Shown here: positions 1 through 8,621 of the stretch, in pieces
How the letters are laid out: the number at the start of each line of letters is the position of its first letter
How positions within the stretch are numbered: the first letter of the stretch is position 1
Source: CBDBCU01 sp965243185
GTDB lineage: Bacteria; Chloroflexota; Dehalococcoidia; Lucifugimonadales; UBA3495
NCBI GenBank assembly: GCA_965243185.1
Contig: OZ251531.1
Location: 1,860,001-1,924,000, forward strand
Length of the DNA stretch: 64,000 nt
Direction: 5' to 3'
Notes under the pieces: generated by a model
Database searches by the model: none
Seen by the model: the letters and a program-made list of their open reading frames with translations, nothing else
What the model was told of the DNA's origin: nothing
Position numbers and translations under genes: made by a program

Positions 1-1908
1 GCCCGGCTTTGGGATTTGCTGTCCTGGCAAATGCCGGCGACGGTGGCGGCTGGGGCGGTCATCGCTTTCGGGATAATCCTGCTGGTTTCCGCAAGGCGGC
101 GGCGGTTTCACCCCATCCTGATACTGGCTTTGTTTTCTCTAGGTATTGCCGTAGCCGCCGCTCTGCTGAGTAGGTATCCCCTGGGCGGCACCCGGCAAGC
201 CATGTACTGGGGGCCGATTATTTTTCTGGCGGCCGGATTGACCTTTTATGGAACGGCAAGTCAACTGGCGGCGGGGCTGCGCCGGGAATGGATCCGGCCG
301 GCGTTGCTGGGCGGACTAACTCTGTTCGTCTTGGGGGCCGGGGCTTATGCCATCAGCGAAAGCCCCGACTACAGGCGGAATGGAGATGATACGGCCGCCT
401 TTTACGCTGCCCTGGCCGCGCGCTTACAGCCTAATGACGCGGTCTATAACGGTTATGGAATAGATAATCGGGCGGCGTTTTATATGCGGGAAAACCCGAA
501 ACACTACCGGCTCTGGCGCTGCCGCGGGGAATCGGTAGCCGGGTGTCGGGAGGAAACGGTCAAGGCGACTTTCCGGGATTTGCCGGAGACTAAGCGTATC
601 TGGTTTAACCCGGGAGATTGGAGACCGGAAAATCTGATGCAGCGAGCAGTCCTGGAGGAGTGGGCGGATGGGGGCAAGGTCGAGCGCATTTCCATCCGGC
701 CCGACCGGGCGGTGTACCTGATGCGGGATACCGGCTGGCTGCGGGAACAGTGGGCGGCCCGGCGGCAGGAACATCAAGCCATCATTGCCGGCGGCCCGCC
801 GCTGGCCCGGGCCGGGTTTGACCTGTATCTGCGGGAGGGTGTGCTGCATTACCACCGGAAACCGTGCAATGCTTGGGGTTATTCGACCACAGAACGCCTT
901 TTCCCGTACTTCTACCGCCACGCCCGGGGCAGCCTATTCCTGCGATTGACGCCGCTGGACCCGCGGGAGCTGCCGCCGGAAAACCGGGCCGTAGGCTATC
1001 GGTCCGCGAGCCTTAACTTTAACCAATACGGGTTAGTATTCAAGGATTACTGCTGGGCGTCAATTCCCTTGCCGGAACACGATTACCCGATAGCGGCAAT
1101 CAGCGCGGGCCAGTATGTCAACTATGGCCCGCCGGTGTGGGAACACACTAGCGACCGGAAAGCCGACTATTTCCGGTCGGCATATTCGGACATTACCGCC
1201 GAACCTCCGGCAAGCCGCGGGTTCTTTGACCTGTACCTGAAAAACGATGGGCTGTATTACCACAAGGAACGGTGCGCGGCGGCGGATACGGTGTCCCGGT
1301 TTTTTCTCCATTTTACGCCTTTGACGGCGCAGGACTTGCCGCCGGAACGGCGAATTTACGGCATTGAGAATCGGGATTTTGACTTTGACCGGCATGGCGC
1401 GGTCTTTGACGGCAAGTGTATGGCGCGGATCAGCCGGCCGGACTATCCCATGGCCGCCGTCCGCAGCGGGCAACTGAGCGCCGCCGGGGAACAAATCTGG
1501 AGGGTAGAGTTTCATCCCGATTTAACGGAACACTACCGGGAAACTTATGCCGCCGTAACCGCCGAGCCGCCGGCTTATAGCGGGATCTTTGACTTTTACC
1601 TGGCGGACAATAAACTGCACTATGTCCGGGAGCAGTGCCGGGCGAGGGACACGGCCGACCGGTTCCTGCTGCATATCATCCCGGCGGATGTAACCGACTT
1701 GCCAGAGGAGCGGCGGGAGTATGGGATGGATAACCGGGACTTTGCCTTTGCCGGCCGCGGGGCTTACTTCGACGGCAAGTGTATGGCAACCGTCGAACTG
1801 CCCGATTATCCCATAGCGGGCATTAGAACCGGGCAGTTCGTCAGAGGTGAACCGCCGGCGTGGTCGGTGGAGTTGGCGATTCCGGGGCTGTTGGACTTGC
1901 GGAACTGA
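1..1908 (+). CDS. C-terminal part of a membrane protein carrying three tandem copies of a recurring extracytoplasmic domain (5' end off window)
   Basis: The reading frame is open to base 1, so the start lies outside the window; the first in-frame codon usable as a start is at 16. The first ~110 residues hold about three hydrophobic segments that look like the end of a polytopic protein. From about residue 264 there are three diverged repeats of ~115-130 residues, each with FDLY/FDFYL, LxY, a Cys, DTxxRF(F/L)LH, LPxxRR, NRDFxF, FDGKCMA and PDYPxAxxxxGQ. The same domain ends the proteins at 29899-31941 and 34322-36352 and at the right window edge. By analogy with those this is probably a GT39-like glycosyltransferase, but the catalytic part is not visible. 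Function of the repeat domain is unknown to me. Confidence 0.75.
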   Translation, partial: ARLWDLLSWQMPATVAAGAVIAFGIILLVSARRRRFHPILILALFSLGIAVAAALLSRYPLGGTRQAMYWGPIIFLAAGLTFYGTASQLAAGLRREWIRPALLGGLTLFVLGAGAYAISESPDYRRNGDDTAAFYAALAARLQPNDAVYNGYGIDNRAAFYMRENPKHYRLWRCRGESVAGCREETVKATFRDLPETKRIWFNPGDWRPENLMQRAVLEEWADGGKVERISIRPDRAVYLMRDTGWLREQWAARRQEHQAIIAGGPPLARAGFDLYLREGVLHYHRKPCNAWGYSTTERLFPYFYRHARGSLFLRLTPLDPRELPPENRAVGYRSASLNFNQYGLVFKDYCWASIPLPEHDYPIAAISAGQYVNYGPPVWEHTSDRKADYFRSAYSDITAEPPASRGFFDLYLKNDGLYYHKERCAAADTVSRFFLHFTPLTAQDLPPERRIYGIENRDFDFDRHGAVFDGKCMARISRPDYPMAAVRSGQLSAAGEQIWRVEFHPDLTEHYRETYAAVTAEPPAYSGIFDFYLADNKLHYVREQCRARDTADRFLLHIIPADVTDLPEERREYGMDNRDFAFAGRGAYFDGKCMATVELPDYPIAGIRTGQFVRGEPPAWSVELAIPGLLDLRN

Positions 1909-1957
1909 GGATTGCCCGGGTATGATTGGTTCAATTCAACTGCGAGGCAAGCAAGCA

Positions 1958-2686
1958 ATGATGGAAGCCGACGCCGGTATGGGGGGGCAATCCGGGCTAC
2001 AGGCCGTTGCGCCCTTGGCGCTGGCCGCCGCCGGGCTGGAGAAGGGGTTTGGCGGCGGCCCGGTGCTGGGGAACCTGGATTTAACCGTGGCTTGGGGCGA
2101 GTTTCTGGTGATATTCGGGGCTAACGGTTCCGGCAAAACCACTCTGCTGCGGATTTTGTCGGGACAAATCCGTCCCGATGGCGGCAGAGTCCACATTGCC
2201 GGCTTTGACCTGCGCCGGCAGGGGGCGGCGGCGCGGCGGCGGGTGGGCGTAGTGTCCCACCGGGGATTGCTCTACGATGACCTGACCGGTCGGGAAAATC
2301 TGACCTTTTACGGCCGCCTTTACGCCCTATCCGATTTGCCGAACCGGGTATCCGAAGTATTGGCGCGGGTCGGAATGTCCCACCGGGCGGACCGCCGCGT
2401 CCGCAGCCTGTCCCACGGGATGCAGAAACGGCTTGCCATTGCCCGGGCCTTGCTGCATCGCCCGCCGCTGCTGCTGCTGGATGAGCCGGAGTCGGGGCTG
2501 GACCGGGATTCGGTAGCGGCCCTGTCCGACATTCTGCGGGAATGGACGGCGGCCGGCCGCTCGGTAGTAATGACTACCCACAACGCCGCCTTGGGATTGG
2601 CTTGGGGCAGCCGCGCCGCCGCTTTGACCAACGGGAAACTGGATTTGGCGGGGGCGGCGGATTATATAGGAGTGGGGGAGGGTTAG
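1958..2686 (+). CDS. ABC transporter ATP-binding protein, CcmA-like
   Basis: ATPase subunit of about 242 residues, the size of the heme-exporter ATPase CcmA. Walker A GANGSGKTT is at residues 55-63, the signature LSHGMQ near 152-157, Walker B LLLLDEPE near 171-178 and the switch His in TTHNA near 208. Sequence shape (early FGGGPVLGNLDL, single domain, short linker) fits the CcmA branch, but no ccmB or ccmC follows, so the cognate permease is not visible and another ABC role is possible. An upstream in-frame start at 1847 would overlap the previous gene by 60 bp; the ATG at 1958, 11 nt after GAGG, is preferred. Expected location: cytoplasmic face of the membrane. Confidence 0.8.
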   Translation: MMEADAGMGGQSGLQAVAPLALAAAGLEKGFGGGPVLGNLDLTVAWGEFLVIFGANGSGKTTLLRILSGQIRPDGGRVHIAGFDLRRQGAAARRRVGVVSHRGLLYDDLTGRENLTFYGRLYALSDLPNRVSEVLARVGMSHRADRRVRSLSHGMQKRLAIARALLHRPPLLLLDEPESGLDRDSVAALSDILREWTAAGRSVVMTTHNAALGLAWGSRAAALTNGKLDLAGAADYIGVGEG

Positions 2687-2752
2687 GGCGCATTTCCCGG
2701 ACGGCTACCTTTGCCATCAATTCCCGTTACCCCACTCTCGGCGGCAACGCCG

Positions 2753-3754
2753 CTAGTCCCGGAAGTGGGGCATTACTTGTTCGGCGAATAGTTGCAGGTT
2801 GTCCAGGCCGCTTTGCAAGTCCATTCCCGGCCACATCATCCGAAAGCTGCCGTGGGACATTCCCAAGGCGCGGAACTTTTCAATTTCCCCGATGCAGTCC
2901 TCCGGGTCGCCGATGATGAACCGATCCCGGGCCAGTTCGGCGAATTCGCTGCTGAACTGCTCATCCATTGCCTTATCCTGCCCCCATTGGGCATAGGCGG
3001 CGTATTTGCCGCCCAGGTAGGGCATCGCGGCGGCAAAGGCTTGTTCCCGGCTGCGGTGGACATACAACTCCCGGGCGATGGGCAGTTCCGAGGGCGCGGC
3101 GGAATTAACGGCTTGGGCCGTTTCGTGGTACAAAGCAACCTGCCGTTGGATATTGCCATAGGTAGCGTGGGGATTGACATACCAGGTATAGCCGCGGCGG
3201 GCGGCGCGTTGGATAGCGGCGTCGCCGTTGGCCGCCACCCAGATCGGCGGATGCGGCTGCTGAATGGGGCGCAAAGTCATCTGCGCGCCGTCGAGGTGAA
3301 AATGCTCGCCGTGAAAATCCACCGTCTCTTGCGTCCAAAGGCGGCGCATCACTTCCAGACATTCCAGATAGCGGGACACCCGCCGGTTGCGGGGGACGGC
3401 AAAGGCGTTATATTCCGCATCCCGATAGCCGAGGGCGGCGCTGAGGACGAAGCGGCCGCCGGTGATGATGTCCATAGTGGCGACGCGCTCGGCCAGGTCA
3501 ACGGGATGATGCAGCGGAATCAGCAGCGTAGCCACGACGCCCATCCCCTCGCCTTCCGCCGCCAGCCGGGAAAGCAGCGGCAGCGTTTGCAGTTGCTGGT
3601 AGGGCGCGGTGAGATAATGCTGCCCCTGATAGAAAAAATCAAAGCCCAAATCCCGGGCCGCGCGGATATATTCCACGATTTCCAGAAAGTTCTGCCGCAT
3701 ATCGGCGCCGATCGGCTGCTGCCCCATACCGGAAAGGGAAACGCCAAATTGCAT
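2753..3754 (-). CDS. LLM-class (luciferase-like) flavin-dependent oxidoreductase
   Basis: A 333-residue bacterial-luciferase-fold (TIM barrel) protein. It starts MQFGVSLSG, has the family features GFDFFYQGQHYL, LAERVATMDIITGGR, and RPIQQPHPPIWVAANG, all typical of FMN- or F420-dependent monooxygenases/reductases. Substrate cannot be read from the sequence. A second, distant LLM protein lies at 16690-17592; expansion of this family is common in SAR202-like Chloroflexota. The start is preceded by AGGAGG. Ends only 66 bp from the convergent ABC ATPase gene. Confidence 0.9.
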   Translation of the reverse strand: MQFGVSLSGMGQQPIGADMRQNFLEIVEYIRAARDLGFDFFYQGQHYLTAPYQQLQTLPLLSRLAAEGEGMGVVATLLIPLHHPVDLAERVATMDIITGGRFVLSAALGYRDAEYNAFAVPRNRRVSRYLECLEVMRRLWTQETVDFHGEHFHLDGAQMTLRPIQQPHPPIWVAANGDAAIQRAARRGYTWYVNPHATYGNIQRQVALYHETAQAVNSAAPSELPIARELYVHRSREQAFAAAMPYLGGKYAAYAQWGQDKAMDEQFSSEFAELARDRFIIGDPEDCIGEIEKFRALGMSHGSFRMMWPGMDLQSGLDNLQLFAEQVMPHFRD

Positions 3755-3879
3755 AAAGCCTCCTGAGGTCCGTTTGCCGGTAGTTGCCGCCGGCTACCGC
3801 CGGCGCGGACGGCGGATTAGGCCGGCCGCGGCACCGGGTAGATTGTAGGGGAAAGTCGGGCCGGGGGAAAGGGGGGCGG

Positions 3880-4275
3880 TTAAGACCCGCGCAAGTTCCG
3901 GAAATTGTCCCGGGCGAGCTGGGCGCGGCGGCCGCTTTCGCTGTCCAGGTCATCCATATCGCCGCCGCAAACCGGGCAATCCCGACGCCCCCAGGAAAAT
4001 CCCATCACGACCCCAATCGGCACGGGCAGAAAGGAAAGGGCCAGCAGAACGAAATCCCCGATGCCCCAGTCGCCGCCCGAACCCGGCAGTTCGAGGAAGG
4101 GCAGCAGCGCGTACACAATGACCATGGCAATCCAAAAGGCAACCATGGCAAACACGCCCAGTACCAGACCGACGACGGCGCCAAAGCAACCCACCGCGGC
4201 GGAGCGGGGCCGGGGTTCACCTTCGTACCAGCACTCGTTTCTGAGGCAAATCCGCGTTTTGGTTTCCTCGGACAT
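3880..4275 (-). CDS. Small membrane protein with a C-terminal CxxC zinc-knuckle-like motif
   Basis: Unrecognised 131-residue protein. Two long hydrophobic stretches (about residues 27-60 and 70-93) predict two or three membrane helices; they are followed by GRRDCPVCGGDMDD, a CPxCG motif, and an Arg-rich tail. An N-terminal CLRNECWYEGEPR segment contributes two further cysteines, so a small metal-binding or redox role is possible. The start has GGAGG about 8 nt upstream. It sits alone between the luciferase-like gene and the terminator at 4316-4353. No function is proposed. Confidence 0.55.
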   Translation of the reverse strand: MSEETKTRICLRNECWYEGEPRPRSAAVGCFGAVVGLVLGVFAMVAFWIAMVIVYALLPFLELPGSGGDWGIGDFVLLALSFLPVPIGVVMGFSWGRRDCPVCGGDMDDLDSESGRRAQLARDNFRNLRGS

Positions 4276-4315
4276 AATCTAATCAACCTCCAGTTTCGGT
4301 TTTTGGCTGGGGCGC

Positions 4316-4353
4316 AAAAAGCCGGTCAACCCGATAATCTCGGGTTGACCGGC
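4316..4353 (-). terminator. Rho-independent terminator
   Basis: A perfect 14-bp stem (4321-4334 with 4340-4353) around a 5-nt loop is followed on the minus strand by TTTTTG. It closes the minus-strand unit that contained the IS-split gene ending at 4377. Confidence 0.85.
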
Positions 4354-5002
4354 TCAGCTTGCCCGGTTTTTGTTGGCTAGACCGGCGGCGGGGCGTCCCG
4401 AAATGCCCGGGCGATGGCCTGCAACTGCCGCACCACTTCGGACAGGTTTTCGGCATAACTGGCGGCCGGGTTCAGGTGGACGGGAATCCAACGCTCCTCG
4501 CTATCGTCATAGTCATACACCGCCAAGGGCAAAGAGCCGCCGCGCAGCATAGCCTGCTGTTTCCCAACCGGATAGACTGCCAAAGGCAGCGTGTCGGGGC
4601 TTTCCGCCCACAGATGCCAGTTGATACCAAACCACATCTCCTGCGACATATCGACCAACCGCACATAGCGGCCGAACCCATAGGGTTCCCGAACCGCTAT
4701 CAACTCCTGCCGCCCGGAGTCTGCCCAGCGCGTCACCGCCCAGCCCTCATCAATTCCTTGCCGGGTCGCACCGTTTATCAAGCGCGTCGAGACGCCCATA
4801 AACTCGGTGAAATCCCGCAGTTCCTGAACGGTGGACTGGACCGGCCGGTCGGCGCCGGTCTGATACTCGATGCTGTTCAGCAGGTCAGGCCAACTGACCA
4901 GCATAACCCGCCTTTGGCTGCCGTCCACAGTGGCGCTGAGCGTTTTCCAGGAATCGTCGGGCAGCTCTTTGTCCGGTACTGTAGCATTTTGCTGGGGGGA
5001 AA

Positions 5003-5821
5003 TCATAGCAGCCCCCGCACAGTTGCCGCCTCAATGCACTTTGCATTACGCCATAGCAACTCCGTTCGCGGTTCACCGCCCCGGCTATTAAGTTGCCGCC
5101 GCAATGCCTGCTTTCGTTCCGCCGCCCATCCCAAGCAATCCCATTCCCCTTCATAACCGCTAACAGCCACCGCCCCTTGTTGCGCTTGCAACAATTCCCC
5201 CAACCGGTCAAAGTCAAGGTGGCCGATACTGTACGCGCTGGTGTCGGCAGTCGGATAAGGCGGGTCGCAGTAAATTACCGCATAATCGCAGCCCGCCGTC
5301 CGCTCCAGTAAATCCAGCGCATCGACATTCTCGAGCTGAACATTCCTCATCCTTTCCGCAAGCCGGGAAATTTCCGCCGCCGTATGCCGGGAAAAACTGC
5401 CTATCGCCGGGTCAAACCGCCTAATCCAACCCCTGCCGGACAAACGATTATCGCCGGCAGTGACACACTGGCTAATCAGGATATGGAAAGCCAACGCCCG
5501 TTGCATATCCGACAGCTCCGGATTGTCCACCATCCGGCAAGCCCACCGGAATTCATCCCGGCTAATCGGCGTATGCTCTACCAGATACCCGAATTCATCC
5601 GGGCAATTACGCACCATCCGCCACCAGTTCACCAGCCGGCCGTTCAGGTCGTTCAGTAATTCCACCTTTACCGCCGGCCGCGCCAGTAGCACCCCGGCCA
5701 TTCCCGCGAACGGTTCCAGATAGCAGGAATCCTTTTCCCACGGCAACAGGCCGGCTATCCATTCGGCTTTGCCGTATCCCCTCTTGCCGCCATAGTAAGG
5801 CAAACTGCGATAGGCAATCAT
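5003..5821 (-). CDS. D12-class DNA adenine N6-methyltransferase, passenger of the IS6-like element
   Basis: 272-residue Dam-like methyltransferase predicted to use S-adenosylmethionine to methylate adenine N6. SAM-binding motif LEPFAGMAGVLL near residue 40 and catalytic motif YCDPPYP near residue 187 are intact; the N-terminal YYGGKRGY is typical of the D12 class. The ATG at 5821 overlaps the transposase stop (ATGA) and has AAGGGGGAAAGG just upstream, so both proteins are probably made from one message by translational coupling. The gene lies entirely inside the insertion sequence. Target sequence is unknown; no restriction enzyme is adjacent, so it is either an orphan methylase or one that acts on the element's own DNA or transposition. 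Confidence 0.88.
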   Translation of the reverse strand: MIAYRSLPYYGGKRGYGKAEWIAGLLPWEKDSCYLEPFAGMAGVLLARPAVKVELLNDLNGRLVNWWRMVRNCPDEFGYLVEHTPISRDEFRWACRMVDNPELSDMQRALAFHILISQCVTAGDNRLSGRGWIRRFDPAIGSFSRHTAAEISRLAERMRNVQLENVDALDLLERTAGCDYAVIYCDPPYPTADTSAYSIGHLDFDRLGELLQAQQGAVAVSGYEGEWDCLGWAAERKQALRRQLNSRGGEPRTELLWRNAKCIEAATVRGLL

Positions 5822-6666
5822 CCTTTCCCCCTTTTCACCGCTGCTACGTCCTCCCAATCCTTGAAAGGCAGTTCCGCCCCGGCCGCCTCCGCCGGCCGCT
5901 TATCCTCAAGACTCTGATGGGGCCGGAAATAGTTATAGTGTAAAACCAGCCCGTCAATGTATGCTTGCCCGGTTGCCCGGCTATCCAAGCCCCGCAAGGT
6001 TTTATCCCTATCCCGGAAAGTTCCTTGCAACCTTTCCGACATATTATTGTTGATTTCCGCTTTGATACCCTGGCTAACCGTATGTTTAACCGGTCGGGTC
6101 GGGAAAGCCCGCGGCAATGCCTGCCGGTAAGACCGCAGCCCGTCCGTCTTTACAACCTCCGGCGCATTGTTTGACCTTTCCCTTGCCATTGCCAGCGTAG
6201 TTTGCGCCGCCCTTGCCGTCCGTTCCGGCGTCAAATAGGCCGCCAGCACAAACCGGGTGTCGCTGTCCATTACATTGAACAGCCACATCTTTTGACCGCC
6301 AACATTGACCATCATCTCGTCCGCTACCCATTCCCGGCCGGTGTCAACCTTCATCGGCCGCAGGATTTCATCCGCTGTCCCGGACAATTCCCTGACCCAG
6401 CGATAAACCGTCATCGGGTCAGTCTTACGCCCGAAATACTGCTCCATATTCCTAGCCACCCGGCGATAGGAAAGCCCGTCAAAATACATATCCACCGCCG
6501 CGCCCCTTTCGTGGGGTGTAGCGTGGGGGTGTTTCCCTTCCGGCCGGATTTGCTTGCCGTTAGCGTCAAGCATTACCACCCGCACACCGCCGCCCCCAAC
6601 CCGGCAAGTATCGCAGCGTTCCCCGGTTATGCGCTTACAAGTTGGCGATTTGCATTTATGCCCCAT
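5818..6666 (-). CDS. IS6-family DDE transposase
   Basis: 282-residue transposase. An N-terminal zinc-ribbon-like segment (CKSPTCKRI then CDTC) and a helix-turn-helix (GLSYRRVARNMEQYFG) precede the DDE core: D in VADEMMVNVGG, D in VVKTDGLRSY, E in NNMSERLQGTF. These spacings fit IS6/IS240-type transposases. ATG at 6666 follows AGAGGA; it lies only 40 nt inside the right end, as expected. All catalytic residues look intact, so the element may be active. Confidence 0.9.
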   Translation of the reverse strand: MGHKCKSPTCKRITGERCDTCRVGGGGVRVVMLDANGKQIRPEGKHPHATPHERGAAVDMYFDGLSYRRVARNMEQYFGRKTDPMTVYRWVRELSGTADEILRPMKVDTGREWVADEMMVNVGGQKMWLFNVMDSDTRFVLAAYLTPERTARAAQTTLAMARERSNNAPEVVKTDGLRSYRQALPRAFPTRPVKHTVSQGIKAEINNNMSERLQGTFRDRDKTLRGLDSRATGQAYIDGLVLHYNYFRPHQSLEDKRPAEAAGAELPFKDWEDVAAVKRGKG

Positions 6667-7169
6667 TCCTCTATGATATACTTTCCCCCAGCAAAATGCT
6701 ACAGAACCCTTTGTCCGCTTGTTGCATCCGCAGCTCGAGTTCACGCCACCACATAACCTTGCCGCGGTTCCAAATCCGTTCCTTCGGGGCGACGAACAGC
6801 AAGGCAGCCGGCCCGTCATCCGCCAACCGGTTAAAGCAATAGTTCAGCCCCCCATCCAGGTAATAGAGCGGGGCATCGAACATGGGGACAAGGATGACCC
6901 GCGCCGCCCCCCGAGCGTCAAACGCCGCCAAGTCCGCGGGGTAGTCGCCCTCCCCTTGGGCCTCGACCGACGCGATGGGGTCGATATACCCGCTATGCTG
7001 CTCGACCACGCTGGTCAACCCGACCCGGGCCGACTGAGACCGGTTCAGGATGTCCGCCAGGGTCGTGGCCGCAATGGCCTCCGGGGACATTTCGAGCCCC
7101 GCCGCCCGCTGGATTAGCGATTTGCCGTTGTCCATCATAAGAAAACCTCCTAAATTTGGCTTTGGCATA

Positions 7170-7204
7170 AGAAAGCCCCGCCCGGTTGAATGACCGGGCG
7201 GGGC
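7170..7204 (-). terminator. GC-rich hairpin, possible terminator
   Basis: A perfect 12-bp stem (7175-7186 with 7193-7204) and 6-nt loop, followed on the minus strand by TTTCTTATG. It lies between the MidA-type gene (ending at 7354) and the start of the split gene (7138), so it could end the upstream transcript or form part of the split gene's leader. Confidence 0.5.
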
Positions 7205-7353
7205 TGCCTAACCTTATCTCATCCAAAGTGGCCGAATTTGTCAAGCCCCGGCCAAACCGGGCGCAATTTCTTGCCTCGAACTGGAACACCGCGATTTGGA
7301 AGCGGAGTAACGCGACTTCCGGTTAAACCTTGAATCCCGGCTCCGGCAATGGG

Positions 7354-8616
7354 TCAACCATTCCCGCCGGTGTTAAAAAGTTGCCCCCATTCCAGTTCAA
7401 ACTCTCCGCTCCCGGCGGCCGGCCATCCGGAGGGCAGGGACAGGTGCCGGGCGGTCAGCGGCGGGAACGGCAAGGTTTCCGCTAAAGTTGCTGCGTCAGC
7501 TGCCGGCATAAAACCCCATAGGTTGGGGCGGCTTACCCCTTTGCCCTGAACCAGCGCCTTGAAATTTCCCATGCCGTCCGGATTGACGAGAGCCAGCAAC
7601 CCAGCCCGGTTAGCCGTCAACTCGGCCCGGGCTAGGGGCAAGGCCGTCAACTGCCGCCGGAACCGGTCAAAGCCCAAGTTGCGGAGCAACTGTTCCTGAT
7701 GGGTAAAGCCCAAGGGCGTCAACCCGGCCCGGCGGCCGGCATTCACTACTGAAGTGAAGTCCACTTGAGCGGTTATATCCTGGCGGCCAATGCGTTGTAG
7801 GGGGGCGTCGGTTTGAGTATGCCGATAATAGGTGGTCAGCGTCCCCCGGGGGCGCAGCCGGCTATCGTACAGTTCCGCCGCCGTCCGGCCGTAGTCAATA
7901 GTTAAGACAAACCCGGTGTCCAGGGCCGCCGCGATTTCCCCGGCCCAACCGTCCAGTTGCAAGTTTATTTCGGCGGTTTGACCCGCGGCCAGTTCAATCC
8001 CCAACTCTGCGAACCGGGCGGCCAACGCCGGGGTCGACGGTTCGGCCAAGGTTTCCACTAATGCCCCGCTAGCGGCAACGGCGATATAAACTTCTTGCAA
8101 CCTGCCTTGTTCCAGCCGTATTTGATGCACGGGAAAGGCATCCAAAAGTTCGTTAGACAGGATGACGCCGCGCAGCCCGCGCAAAGGCAATCCGTCCGCT
8201 ATAACGCGCGCCACGCCGGGCCCGTATCCTTTTACCTCAAAATTGGGAGACGGGCAACGGTCAATACATATATAGCGCAGGGCGTTGCCGAACCCGCCCG
8301 GCAGTGGGGCGGCCGCAGCCCTAATATCCCGGCACAACAGACCATTGCCGGCCCCCAATTCCACCAGGTCAAAAGGATTAGGGCAATCCAGCAGCTGCCA
8401 GCATTGGTAGAGCTGAATGGTCAGCAACGCGCCAAAGGCGGGATGGGCTAACGGGCTGGTGTAATAGTCCCCGGCCGCCCCGAACGGCGCCGCCGCGCCC
8501 GGCCCGCCGGCATAATAGCCCCCGCCCGGCCAATAGAGGGCTAATTCCATAAACTCGGCAAAGGTTAGGGGGCCGCGCTGCTGAATACGGCGGCGAATTT
8601 CACTTTCGGGGGACAT
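7354..8616 (-). CDS. SAM-dependent methyltransferase of the MidA/NDUFAF7 family
   Basis: 420 residues. The N-terminal MELALYWPGGGYYAGG and DYYTSPLAHPAFG, the SAM motif LVELGAGNGLLCRDI near residue 87, and SNELLDAFPVHQ near residue 163 are hallmarks of the MidA (DUF185) family. The mitochondrial member methylates an arginine of complex I; the bacterial substrate is not established. It starts 5 bp downstream of the lipoprotein stop codon at 8622, so the two minus-strand genes are probably cotranscribed. Confidence 0.9.
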   Translation of the reverse strand: MSPESEIRRRIQQRGPLTFAEFMELALYWPGGGYYAGGPGAAAPFGAAGDYYTSPLAHPAFGALLTIQLYQCWQLLDCPNPFDLVELGAGNGLLCRDIRAAAAPLPGGFGNALRYICIDRCPSPNFEVKGYGPGVARVIADGLPLRGLRGVILSNELLDAFPVHQIRLEQGRLQEVYIAVAASGALVETLAEPSTPALAARFAELGIELAAGQTAEINLQLDGWAGEIAAALDTGFVLTIDYGRTAAELYDSRLRPRGTLTTYYRHTQTDAPLQRIGRQDITAQVDFTSVVNAGRRAGLTPLGFTHQEQLLRNLGFDRFRRQLTALPLARAELTANRAGLLALVNPDGMGNFKALVQGKGVSRPNLWGFMPAADAATLAETLPFPPLTARHLSLPSGWPAAGSGEFELEWGQLFNTGGNG

Positions 8617-8621
8617 CGCGG

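Larger units (their letters stand above)
4975..6708 (-). mobile_element. IS6-family insertion sequence with a D12-class adenine methylase passenger
   Basis: 1,734 bp. The ends are inverted repeats: left GGTACTGTAGCATTTTGC at 4975 and right (minus strand) GGTTCTGTAGCATTTTGC ending at 6708, both continuing into a G-run, AAA and ATCATAG. This agrees with the GGNNCTGTNGCA ends of the IS6 family. It is flanked by the perfect 8-bp direct repeat CTTTGTCC (4967-4974, 6709-6716), the duplication size known for IS6. It contains a DDE transposase and, overlapping it as ATGA, a DNA adenine methylase. IS6 elements usually carry only the transposase. Confidence 0.9.
4377..7138 (-). pseudogene. Unknown gene split in two by an IS6-family insertion
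   Basis: The 5' part (7138 down to 6709) starts ATGATG with AGGAGG 7 nt upstream and encodes MMDNGKSLIQ to LRMQQADK. The 3' part (4974 down to 4377) encodes DKELPDDSWK to FRDAPPPV. The 8-bp target duplication (6709-6716 and 4967-4974) is read in the same frame in both parts, so removing the element and one copy gives one continuous ~350-residue protein reading QQADKELPDD. After insertion the 5' part ends on codons supplied by the element (stop at 6671) and the 3' part gains an ATG at 5006 in the element's end (MISPQQNATVP), overlapping the methylase stop as ATGA. I recognise no domain; the protein is acidic, soluble and Trp-rich in its second half. Confidence 0.85.

Noticed and set aside
1847..1957. 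Longer start of the ABC ATPase at 1847
   Set aside because: Overlaps the upstream gene by 60 bp and adds Arg/Trp/Cys-rich residues without a ribosome site.
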